Shown: positions 1 to 9,505 of the stretch, in pieces
Numbering within the stretch: position 1 is the stretch's first letter
Layout of the letters: each line of letters opens with the position of its first letter
Made by a program: the position numbers and the translations under genes
Assembly (NCBI GenBank): GCA_028583605.1
Contig: CM053329.1
Location: forward strand, 1,426,001-1,490,000
DNA from: Dastarcus helophoroides
Taxonomy: Eukaryota > Arthropoda > Insecta > Coleoptera > Bothrideridae
Length of the DNA: 64,000 nt
Direction: 5' to 3'
Notes under the pieces: generated by a model
Told to the model about the DNA's origin: nothing
The model's input: only the letters and a program-made list of their open reading frames with translations
The model's database searches: none

Positions 1-538
1 AATGTGACTACTTGAACTTGCAATGGATATTTTTTTGGGCTTCCAGTTCAAAGCCCTGATAATATAAAAACTACAAGTTTGTGCCCAAGAGACCCAAAAT
101 ATGATTTGTCCCAAACTTATAAATTCCTTCTGTAAAGCTTAGCAACTTATTACACTGGTTAATTTATAAATCTACACTGCATAAGAAAAACAACTTATAC
201 GGAATTGATAACAAAAATATTTATTTAAAAAATCAGGTGACAAAAATTTTGTAATAAATAGCGAAAATAACGAAATCTGACTCATTGTAAACCCTGTGGT
301 TAAAGAAATGCTTGGATTTGTCTAAAGAAACATTTTCACAAATGCTCACAGGTACACAGAAAACGACTCCTTTGTACACAGAAAATAAATATATGCTCGA
401 GAAAGCTGGATTTAAAAATTGCTTAAAAAATTAGTATAATCTAAGTATACACTTCTAAACTAGACCATGTGAATTATAAATACCCTACGGAATAATAATA
501 GAGGACAATACTTAATTGGTTAATAATTAGTCTAGTTT
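1..538 (-). other. 3' UTR and downstream flank of the DnaJ gene
   Basis: No ORF or repeat is recognised here. The stretch follows the stop codon of the minus-strand DnaJ gene. The first clear minus-strand AATAAA is at 225..220, about 315 bp past the stop, so most of this stretch is probably 3' UTR and the rest is flank. Confidence 0.5.
220..225 (-). promoter_or_regulatory. Candidate polyadenylation signal AATAAA of the DnaJ gene
   Basis: The plus strand reads TTTATT, which is AATAAA on the coding strand. It is the first canonical hexamer downstream of the TAG stop at 541..539. It is assigned by position only. Confidence 0.4.
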
Positions 539-1233
539 CTAGTGAGAAGCACATTGTACTTTTTGTCCACCATGTCCGGTCATATCATCATCCTCATCAT
601 AAGCATTACGATGTTGTCGCCTTCTGGACTCTTCCTCTGGATCGAACGGCAACAAGGTGCATTCTTCCGCTTGATCAGGGATCATAATTTCGGTTCGAGG
701 TGGTAGCGCATTTTCGAGAGCAGGAATTATCTCGGCCGGCAAAGAATCGGGGAAAACAACCCAAAACTGAACAATGAGACGTCCTTTTTCGAACGGATTT
801 TTGTACTGAGGCATACCCTCATTTAAAATACATTTAACGTCCCCATGTTTGATAACTTCGCCTGGCAACGAAGTAATAACCAAGTCGCGGTCGTCCAAAG
901 TTCTAATGATTTTCTGGAAACCGCATAACGCTTCTACTAAGAGAATTTCTAAGCGTATTATGAGGTCGCTGCCTGAACGTTTGAAAGTGGGGTGTTCTTT
1001 TTCATCTAGGACAATTAGTATGTCGCCAGGTTCCAGTTCTGGTTCTTGGTCACCTTCACCGTTGAAAATTATTTTTTGACCGTCCACCATACCCTTATCA
1101 ACGTGAACTTCGAGAATTTTGCGATCTCTAATTACTTTTTTACCGTTGCAGTGTTTACATCTGTCCTTTGGATTAATAAGTTTCCCTTGACCCTTACATT
1201 CGGAGCATACGGTTTGAATTTGTTGGATCATGC
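539..1233 (-). CDS. DNAJA1: DnaJ coding exon 2: zinc modules 3-4, C-terminal domain, CASH tail
   Basis: 695 bp following the acceptor TTCCAG. It carries the last two zinc modules, the family block around [13 protein letters not shown], the conserved PF.KGRL segment and an acidic tail, and ends Cys-Ala-Ser-His-stop (TAG). Confidence 0.95.
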
Positions 1234-4200
1234 CTGGAACAAAATAGAAATGATAAAACCAAGAAGTTATGTTACATCAAAAATGTTTTAAATGAAAAAA
1301 TGACAGTTTCAGAAAAGTCATTTTCCTATAAAAAAAATTTAAATTAAAAATAAAAGTAACATTCTCAAATTTTCGAGTTTAAAATGGGAAAACACTCCTA
1401 CAACAAACCAACTACCTATTAAAACAAATTAAATTTTAGAATGAAATTTCGAAAATACGTTATATACGAGGTATGGCAGAAAACTAATGAGACTGGTAAC
1501 ACTGCAAGCGATCTGGTAACGCTGCGCTGTTGTCCGTGATAAGAGCACGTGTATCACGTCCGGTAACGACAGTAAAATTTGGAGCAACGTTATGTCATTA
1601 AATTTTGTGTTAAGCTGGGACAATCGGCAAGTGTGACGTTTTAAAAGTTAAAACAGACCTATGGAAAACATTCTTTATTCCGAGCTCAAGTGTTTCGCTA
1701 GCATTTTTGGAAGGCAGAGAACACGTTGAAAATGAACACCGTTTAGGGAGGCCTTCAACTTCGAAAACAGACGACAACATCAAACGGGTGAACACACTTG
1801 TGAGATCAGACCGTCGTTTAACAGTAAGAATATTGAGAGAAAAACCAAATTTAAACAGTTTTACCATTCAACAAATTTTGACGGAGCATTTGCACATGCG
1901 AAAGGTCTGTGCCAAAATGGTGCCGAAAAACCTGATAATTGAGCAGAAGCACAATCGAAGAAACAAGTGTCTTGACCTTTTTGACAGAATCGCCAATGAG
2001 TAAGATTTCTTTACTCGTGTGATCACAGGTGATGAATCCTGAATTTTTGAATATGACCCTGAGGCCAAGAAGGAAAGTCAGGAGTGGCACAGTGCGAACT
2101 CTCCTCGACCAAAGACAGCTCGAATGAGCAAATCCAAGATCAAATCAATGCTGATTTGTTTTTTTGACAGAAGGGAAATCGTCCACAAAAAATTTGTTCC
2201 TCCCGGACAACCAGTCAACAAAGTTTTTTATTAAGTCGTTCTCGACAGGCTCAGAAAAAGGGTCATGCGCGTGAGACCAGACATTGCAGACACATGGATG
2301 CTCCATCATGACAACGCCTTACGTCACACTGTCCTATCCGTCACAGAATTTTTGACCTCCAAAGATATTCCCGTGGTTCCGCAACCGCGCTATTCGCCTG
2401 ATCTCAGTTTCTGTAACTTTTTTCTTTTTTATTAACTGAAAATGTCCTTAAAGGGCGTCATTTCGGGACTGTCAACAACATCCAACAGAGTGTAACGGAT
2501 ATGCTGAAGACCATACGAGTTAAAGACTTCCAGCGCTGCTACCAAAACTGGGAACAACGTCTTCATCGGTGTATAGCTGCCCAATGGAACTACTTTGAAA
2601 GGGATAACATTGATGTTTGCGAACAATAAAAACTTTGGCAAATACAAAACCAATCTCATTACTTTTTTGCCTGCCCTCGTATTTGGAAGCTCGAGAAAGA
2701 GATCGGAACTTGGGCATAAGGTGGAAATTTTGAAAAACGAAATTAAAAAATTTTCTGAAGAAAGGCTACATTTCAGGTTTTAAATCGAATTTTTAAGAAA
2801 AAAATTAGGTTCTAAAGTATTAACTCAGAATTTTGCGAAGAAACCCAATATTTAATAATTTATTATTGTAAAATGTAATAAGTAATGTAATATGAAATAT
2901 TTCCAACTGAAATTTCGAATTTCATTCTTATTTTTAAAACAGAGTATTCACTTGAAGCTTACATTTATGAAAAAAAGAAAAACTGAACATGTTGAATTCA
3001 AAGTCGAAGAGTCATGGAAAAAACCAAACACAACAAACTTTTATGGAAATTGTACTATTTTACTCTCCAAATTTCCGCATTGAACTTAAAAATTTAGAAA
3101 AAAACATAAAATTTTTTAGTAAAAAAATTCAAGCTTTAACAAATTTTAAAAAACGAAATTAAAATTTAAAAATCTACACTTTCGAGGTTCGAGGTTTAGA
3201 TCGAAATTTTTGAGAAAAATTTAAAGATGCAAGGTTTTAATGAAGAAACTCAACGTTTTGAAAAAACTTGTAGCTTTGGCAGTTTTTTTTTTTATTTTTG
3301 AATGTATGCCCAAATGTTTGACTTAATCTCAAAAATTTGAACACTACAACTAAATTCGAGCTTTCATGAATCACCACTTAAAAGTTTCTAGGAAGACCTA
3401 TAATTCTGAATTTTAAGTCGAAGTTTCGAGAAAAAATCCAACATTTCAAGGTTAAACTGTAAATCTTGAAAAAAAAGGTTGATTTAATTAAACTTTTCCA
3501 AAAATTTATATTTTTTACTCTACAAATTTTGACTTTAAAACTTAAAATTTATCATAAAAATGTACAATATTTTAGTTAAGCAATTTTGAGCTTTAAATCT
3601 GTGCCTTGAGAAAAAGTTCACTATGTGCAAAAGGCTTAAATTTTATAAAAACAAAATTCAAATTTTAACATGAACTGTTGAGATAAAACCCGAGTTTTTC
3701 AGTAAAACTCAATATTTGTAAATAAAGTTTAAAAATCCAAATCTTACATAAACTTGAAATTTTGATAAGATTACGAGTATTCGACTTTTTGCTAAGAAAC
3801 TTTTGGATTAGTTTCACAACCAAAGAATGAATTGAAAATTTTGAGAAAAATTTTCTTATACAGGTTGTAACAAATTCGCTTCTCACTACAGGGATATCGA
3901 AAACGGTAAGGTATACATCATCGGTTAAATTGGGGCAAAGTTGCAGAATTTGACGATAAGAAATATTCCGTTGAGAAATCGAAAATATCTCTTGCTTTCC
4001 TTGAGATTTTTGAAAAAAAGTAAAATTTTGGATTTTCGTTATTATTTCTTGGCGTTAGTTGAAGACTAATCGATCGAAAAACTAAAAACACTTTTTCATT
4101 GACGTTTTTTATCCCTTTACAAGATAGCATAAATTTCATCTTTTCGCTACCATCATAAGTTCCTTTATTTAAATACGGATCTGTAATTTTTATTGCTTTT

Positions 4201-7200
4201 TTATATAGCTTTTGAATCTTTGATTTTATGGATATATGTGGTTAAACGTTTCGTAACATTAAATCATCATCAGGGAAAAACACTTTTTTAGATTAAAGTT
4301 ACTCTATTATTTTTTCATATATAAGTAACTATTGTTAACAATAAATTATCAAAATGCAATGAATTAGTAAGAAAAAAAGGTAATGGCAAAATTAATACAT
4401 TTTAACCAAAAACAGCAGACCGTAAACAATTGACCATCAAAAATAAAGTAACTATGAATATTTAGAATAACAAATAAAACAATAACTGTCATATTTCGTT
4501 TTTCGTATTTTATTGAAAAATTGTAATACACATTTTGTCCCCTGAAACCAAAAAAGATTAAAAATCACAACAAAGGTTGCTCTAACTCGTTTCGATAGCC
4601 ACCCAAACTGTGGACAACCATCTTCAGAGAGAGATACTAGTAATTAGAGAGGAGAGAAGGAGAGAAGAGAGAGAGGAGGGGAGAGAAGGAGAGAAGAGAG
4701 AGGAGAGGAGAGAAGAGAGATGAGAGGAAAGAAGAGAAGAGAAAGGCGACGAGAGGAGAAGATAAGAGAGGAGAAGAGAAAAGAGGAGAAGAGAAGAGAA
4801 GAGAGGACAAAAGAGGAGAAGAGAAGAGAGAAGAGAAGAGAGAAGAAGAGAAGAGAGGAAAAAAGAAGAGAGGAAAAGAGAAGAGACGAGAAGAGAGGAG
4901 AATAGAAGAGAGGAGAAGAGAAGAGAGAAGAGAAGAGAAGAGAGAAGAAGAGAAGAGAGAAGAAGAGAAAAAGAGAAGAGAGAAGAAGAGAAGAAGAGAA
5001 GAGAGGAGAAAAGAAGAGAGGAGAAAAGAAGAGAGAAGAAGAGAAGAGAGAAGAAGAGAATACAGGAGAAAATAAGAAAGGAAAAGAGAAGAGAGAAGAA
5101 GAGAAGAGAGGAGAATAGAAGAAAGGAGAAGAGAAGAGAGGAGAAAAGAAGAGAAGAGAGGAGAAGAAAGGAGAGAAGTGAAAGGGGGAGGGGAGAGGAG
5201 AGGAGAAAAGAGAAGACGAGAATCTAATAGCTCTCTGAAGATGATAGCTTGACTATCGAAACGCGTTAGAGCAACCTTGTTGTGTTTTTTAATCTTTGTT
5301 GGTTTCAGGGGACAAGATTTGTATTTCAATTTTTGAAGATAACCAAGGACCAGTCCCTTCCACCAATATTTTCTTGCATTCTGGTTAACTATTATTCAAA
5401 AATACAAAATACCGTTAATCGAAAAAAAATTACAATTACGAAACGTTTAACCATATAAAAGTTTGATATATCATTGAAGTCAGAGATTCAAAAGCTACAT
5501 AAAGATGCAATAAAATAACGTACTTGATGATGGCAGCGAAAAAACGAAACGTCTAATAAAAAAAAATGTTAACTATCTCGTAAAGAATAAAAAACTCCTA
5601 CAAAAAAGTGTTTTCTGTTTTTTGATTACTCTTCAAATAACGCCAAGAGAAAATAAAAACAAAAATCCAAAATTTTTTTTTTTTTCAAAAATCTCAAGAG
5701 CAGTAAGAGATATTTTCGGTTTCTCGACGACATATTACTCGACGCAAAATTATGCAACTTTGCCTTAATTTAATCTATGCTGTATCTGTCACCGTTCTCG
5801 AGATTCCTGTACTGAGAAGCGAAATTGTTACAACCTGTATATCCAACTTTTTTCCAAAATTGTTTTTTGAATCAAAATTTGGACATTTTTAAACAAATTT
5901 TGAGAAAGCATTTAAAGAAAACCTCAGGATTTAAATTTAAAAAATTCCAATGCATTTTAATCAAGAAACATTTTAAAATTCTAATTTTCTTCAAAAAAAA
6001 TTCCAAAACTGGATATATACTTTCTAAAATCTTGACATTAAACTAGAAATGTTTGCCCCTTTTTTAGAAATTAAAATGTTAATTTATAAAATTTCTCCTA
6101 TTTTAAAAAACATGCAGAATTCAAGTCTAAACTAAAAAAGCTTTGATTAAGAACACGCCTCTGAATATAACACCATCTATTTTGTTATTTAATTAGTTAA
6201 CTATACTCAGTAAAGCTGTTTAAATTAGCTACTAAACTAGTAGCTGAACATTTAAATTGATGTTGCTTTTACCCTTAAGTGTCCATGATTTACATTAAAA
6301 AAAATGAAAGTTAAGTGTCCTTAGAATTTAAATCTTTATCATATCAATGAAAATTTAGTGTCCTTAAAATTAAATCTTTATTGATAATTATTAACCTCAT
6401 AATATTTAGCAACTTCATAATAACTTAATAGCACATAAAACGTTAGTTACAATTATAATACCTTAGTTACCTATCATAATACCCTAAATACAAATCTCAT
6501 TTTAGAAGTTTGTTGATTTTTGTATGTCATCGTTGTCAATGATACGATAAAGCTTTTTTTGTTAAACAATCTCGGAAGTGGCCAGGCGATGAGGTGTTAG
6601 CAGAGTCAGCTAACGCCTCATCGCCTGGCAACGTCCTCGATGATTATAAATCGCATAAACATCTTGTTACATTAAAAGCTATTATTGATAATTATTAACC
6701 TCAATATTTAGCAGCTTCATAATAACTTAGTAGCATATAATACGTTAGTTACAATTATAATTCGGTAGTTACCTTTCATTACACCCTAAATACAAATTTA
6801 AATTTAAAAGTTTGTTAATTTTTTTATGTCATCGTTGTCAATGATACGATAAAGCTTTTTTTGTTAAACAATCTCGGAAGTGGCCAGGCGATGAGGCGTT
6901 AGCCGAGTCGGCTAACGCCTCATCGCCTGGCAACGTCCTCGATTATTATAAATCGCATAAACATCTCGTTACATTAAAAGCTATTATTGATAATTATTAA
7001 CCTCATAATATTTAGCAGCTTCATAATAACTTAGTAGCATATAATACGTTAGTTACAATTATAATTCGTTAGTTACCTTTCATAACACCCTAAATACAAA
7101 TTTAAATTTAAAAGTTTGTTAATTTTTTTATGTCATTGTTGTCAATGATATGACAAAGCTTTAAATGCAACTTGATTATTAGCAATTTAAACAATCTAGG

Positions 7201-8421
7201 ACATGGCCAGATGACTCGGCTAATGCCTTATCATCTGGAAACATCCTCAGTTATTATAAATCGCATAATAATCTCGTTACATCAATAGCTATAAGAATAT
7301 TGAAATTATAACTCCAATAAAAATACCAAAGTTGAAATTAGTTTAAATCTCTCGGTTTAAAAAGAAATTTTGAATTTAAATATTGATTCCATTATCTGAA
7401 AATTTGATTTTTATAACCATCGATTTTCAAATTATAAATTGCGATTGGTTTATGTCCCAAAGCTTTTGATTTTATATAAACCACTGATTCCATTAAGCAA
7501 AATTTACTGTTATTTGAATTTTATATCAAAGTTTCGATTTACAAATCCAAGAATTTGCTCAAGGCGGAAATATAGTAGATGTTCCACAATTCCACAACCA
7601 ATGTGAAATGTATGTAAAATCGAATTCCAAACATAAAATAAAGAATAACTTTTTCTTACTTCAGGTACTTTTGCAAATTGGGTAGACTCCACTTTTCATA
7701 TACTCACAAAATTTGAATTTTACAGTTGTTGATTAGAAATAAATCAGGACATTTGGGCCTTAATCAGTGGGATGTATCAAAGAGCTGTGACAATCTGACC
7801 ACCTAGCAACATTACTTGCCAGCTGTACATTTGCCCTGTATAGTTTTATTAACCTTACTAGATTAATAACTACAACTTGCACATACTGACAAAAAGAAAC
7901 TTACTTGGACCTAATTGCTGAATCTGCACTATCATGCCTCGACCCTGGCAGGTTTGGCACTCCTCAGCAGAGCCCTTCTTGCCACCTCGGCCCTCACACT
8001 TTTCACATATCACGTTCTTTTGTAAAGCTAATTTCCTAACAGTCCCTTTGTATAGCTCCTCGAGAGTAACGCTAAGTTGATGAACGACGTCTTTGCCTCT
8101 CCTCTCCCTCCTTCTATTTCTACCGCCACCAAATCCACCACCACTGAAGAACATGTCGAACAAATCCATGGGACTGGAGAAGCCTCCCCCAACACCACCC
8201 TCTTTGAGGGCTTGTTCGCCCCCTTGGTCATATATTCGCTTTTTCTCTGGATCGGACAACACTTCATACGCTTGTGAAATCTGCTTGAATCTTTCGCCTT
8301 CGTTCGGATTTTTGTCAGGGTGATACTTTAAGGCTAATTTTCTGTAGGCCTTTTTTAAATCATCCTGGGAGCATCCGGGTTTAACACCCAGAATATCGTA
8401 AAATTTAGTTTCTTTGACCAT
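539..8421 (-). CDS. DNAJA1: DnaJ homolog subfamily A (type I Hsp40), two coding exons
   Basis: This is a co-chaperone that stimulates the Hsp70 ATPase and delivers clients in the cytosol. CDS = 8421..7905 joined to 1233..539, 403 aa against about 397 in human DNAJA1. Visible in order: the J domain (residues 1-65) with HPD at 34-36; a Gly/Phe-rich linker (75-100); the client-binding barrel split by a zinc-binding region with four CxxCxGx(G/K) modules starting at C139, two in each exon; the C-terminal substrate-binding domain; and a final Cys-Ala-Ser-His, which resembles a CaaX prenylation box with an unusual His at X. The start at 8421 is chosen because Met-Val-Lys-Glu-Thr matches the family N terminus. 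Splice sites: AA|GTAAGT at 7905/7904 and CCAG|GC at 1234/1233. The 6671-bp intron is almost entirely mobile and repetitive DNA. DNAJA1 and DNAJA4 cannot be told apart from this copy. Confidence 0.95.
1465..2681 (+). mobile_element. Decayed mariner element (about 1.2 kb)
   Basis: The ends are inverted repeats: TACGAGG(T/G)...GGCA...TAATGAGA on the left and its complement ending CCCTCGTA on the right, about 30 bp with mismatches. TA at both ends and a length near 1.2 kb fit a mariner. The element sits in the DnaJ intron in the opposite orientation to the gene. Confidence 0.8.
1592..2432 (+). pseudogene. Mariner transposase relic (DD34D family)
   Basis: Homology runs through several frames: an N-terminal HTH region (1592-1720), then the longest intact piece at 1707-2003 with [11 protein letters not shown] and the linker KMVPKNL, a second block containing TGDES (first Asp) near 2028, HHDNA (second Asp) near 2308, and YSPDL near 2392. 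Thirty-four residues separate the second Asp from the third catalytic position, as in DD34D mariners, but that position now reads Asn. In-frame stops and frameshifts make it inactive. Confidence 0.82.
2700..3856. repeat. Degenerate AAATTTCGA-type A/T-rich array
   Basis: Repeated variants of GAAATTTTGAGAAAAA and AAAATTCGA with no clean period and no coding content. The segment 3735-3810 closely matches 23165-23235 (both contain TTCGACTTTTTGCT and the following AGAAAC), so this is a dispersed repeat and not just low complexity. Confidence 0.6.
4522..5371. mobile_element. Inner MITE, family with GGTTGCTCTAACGCGTTTCGA arms
   Basis: Inverted blocks at 4575-4640 and 5226-5300 share GTTGCTCTAAC.CGTTTCGATAG and CATCTTCAGAGAG. 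The right end reaches CCAGTCCCTTCCACCA. The same family occurs at 11986-12067 (fragment) and 37526-37840 (near complete). The left terminus of this copy is missing or diverged. Confidence 0.55.
4633..5222 (+). repeat. GA-rich purine microsatellite (about 590 bp)
   Basis: A nearly pure purine tract of GAGAA and GAGGA units with occasional C or T. It creates long spurious ORFs on both strands. It lies exactly at the centre of the inner MITE, next to CTTCAGAGAGAG, which probably seeded the expansion. Confidence 0.9.
5845..6380. other. DnaJ intron, unassigned A/T-rich DNA
   Basis: A/T-rich sequence between the foldback element and the satellite. A little TTTTCAAAATT-like material is visible; I see no gene. 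Confidence 0.5.
6383..7290 (+). repeat. Three-copy tandem satellite, period about 303 bp, with internal palindrome
   Basis: Unit starts (GATAATTATTAACCTCA) are at 6383, 6687 and 6989. Each unit carries a GC-rich inverted repeat: 6582-6628 (one mismatch), 6884-6930 (perfect arms, 22-bp stem with an AGT loop), and 7207-7238 (collapsed, with most of the left arm deleted). The units are otherwise A/T-rich and well conserved, so this is a young local amplification inside the DnaJ intron. Confidence 0.88.
7291..7904. other. DnaJ intron, unassigned A/T-rich DNA
   Basis: Nothing is recognised besides a few TTTGAATTTT runs. It ends at the exon 1 donor. Confidence 0.5.
7905..8421 (-). CDS. DNAJA1: DnaJ coding exon 1: J domain, G/F linker, zinc modules 1-2
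   Basis: 517 bp ending in phase 1 at a strong donor (GTAAGT). It holds the HPD motif, the Gly/Phe linker and the first two CxxC zinc modules. Two bases upstream of the ATG there is an acceptor-like TTTTTGACAG, so a 5' UTR intron is likely. Confidence 0.93.
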
Positions 8422-8423
8422 CG

Positions 8424-8522
8424 CTGTCAAAAATTACGTTCTAGAAAATTGTTGAAAAATCATTAATTGTCGTTAGTTGAGACACGCAAACTCGATTATT
8501 ATATTTTAAACAATCCACCTAC
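8424..8522 (-). other. Likely 5' UTR intron of the DnaJ gene (99 bp)
   Basis: On the minus strand, GAAG|GTAGGT at 8523/8522 is a good donor and TTTTTGACAG ending at 8424 a good acceptor two bases before the ATG. The size is typical of small insect introns. It is inferred from splice signals only. Confidence 0.55.
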
Positions 8523-8563
8523 CTTCAAAATTGAAGTCGATCAATATTGTTAAGTGCAACTGA
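8523..8563 (-). promoter_or_regulatory. Candidate initiator and first (non-coding) exon of the DnaJ gene
   Basis: TCAGTT (minus strand, 8563..8558) matches the arthropod initiator TCAGT. From there to the donor at 8523 would be a roughly 38-nt 5' UTR exon. No clear TATA box sits at -30; a TTTAAAA about 60 bp upstream is a weak alternative. Confidence 0.4.
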
Positions 8564-8669
8564 GTAATCAATACACAATAAATTGCACAATGTCCTCGTT
8601 CACCTCCCACAATCTAGATTTTAAATGCCTTAGTTAGAATAAAGAAACGTGGTTTTAAGGACGAAGAAC

Positions 8670-8794
8670 TTCTAGAATGTTCAGACTTTCATGAACATGC
8701 TCCCGACCAGATTACACGCAACAGACAGGCGCAGATTCAAGCGTTTAAGGCGATCTGTTTTTAGTGCAAGAGAGACGGAGAGGTTATTCTAGAA
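8670..8794 (-). promoter_or_regulatory. Heat-shock element cluster
   Basis: 8670-8682 reads TTCtaGAAtgTTC, three alternating HSF-binding units with exact 2-bp spacing. 8688-8695 reads TTCatGAA and 8787-8794 reads TTCtaGAA. These lie about 110-230 bp upstream of the proposed DnaJ initiator, where heat-shock promoters carry HSEs. They support HSF1 control of this gene. Confidence 0.72.
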
Positions 8795-8799
8795 TTGGA

Positions 8800-9103
8800 G
8801 CATGAGCACAAGCGGTGCAGAGACAGAGAATGTCAATTTTAATTTACCAGAAATATGGATGTTTTAATGTTTTCATGTTTGTTTTTCTTTTTTCCAACCC
8901 ACGTACTTACATTTATAATAATTTATGAACTTAATTGTTGTAGCTATATATATTATAATGTATATGTATATTATTTATTGCTTCCAATTTTAACTGATAC
9001 CCAACATAACAATAATACATTTAATTTTTAGTGTGGGCTTATTAATTTGATGTTTCTGCGATTAAGGCGCTTTATTATACTGTGGGGACTGCAATCCCGA
9101 TAT
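8800..9103. other. Intergenic, nothing recognised
   Basis: A/T-rich sequence between the DnaJ promoter and the nested transposon block. Confidence 0.5.
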
Positions 9104-9505
9104 ACAGTGAGTGTAAAAAGTATTCGTACACCTAGCCATTTACATAAAAATAACGAATTTTCGAGGTTTAAATATATCTATTTCTTAAAAAAATATAAAG
9201 TCGATACCATATAGAAGAAAAAGAAAAACAAACTGAGTGCGAAAAATAAATATTTATTTAAAAGTTATCCAAAAGTCCGCACAAAAAGTATTCGTACATT
9301 TCAAAAATTAGCAGATAAATATACAGTGACTCGCAGCTTAAATGATGCAGTGAGCATACAACAGATAAAACTACTGGCACGAACATACAGAAAGAACTAA
9401 ACAGAAAGAGTTACTAATAGTTATAAACCTCAGGGGCGGCCTTAGCCATTGCGAGGCTCCGGGCGGGTAGATCTTTAAGAGGCCCTCGTCTTTGTGGAAT
9501 TATTT

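Larger units (their letters stand above)
3859..5839. mobile_element. Foldback/MITE-like element with ~430-bp inverted arms
   Basis: Ends are TA|TACAGGTTGTAACAA at 3857-3873 and the complement TTGTTACAACCTGTA|TA ending at 5841, so a TA target duplication as in Tc1/mariner. The arms (3859 to about 4290 and about 5430-5839) match in inverted orientation throughout, for example ACGAAACGTTTAACCA near 5436 pairing with 4240-4256. No transposase is present. A second MITE and a GA microsatellite occupy the middle. Confidence 0.75.

Noticed and set aside
849..1291. Plus-strand ORFs over the DnaJ second exon
   Set aside because: Antisense shadows of the conserved coding exon.
4637..5329. 230-codon minus-strand ORF, Ser/Leu-rich
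   Set aside because: It is the GA microsatellite read through; no real protein.
6383..7290. CRISPR-like repeated palindromes
   Set aside because: Three 303-bp satellite units in a eukaryotic intron; no spacer-repeat structure.
8028..8323. Overlapping ORFs on both strands
   Set aside because: Shadows of DnaJ coding exon 1.
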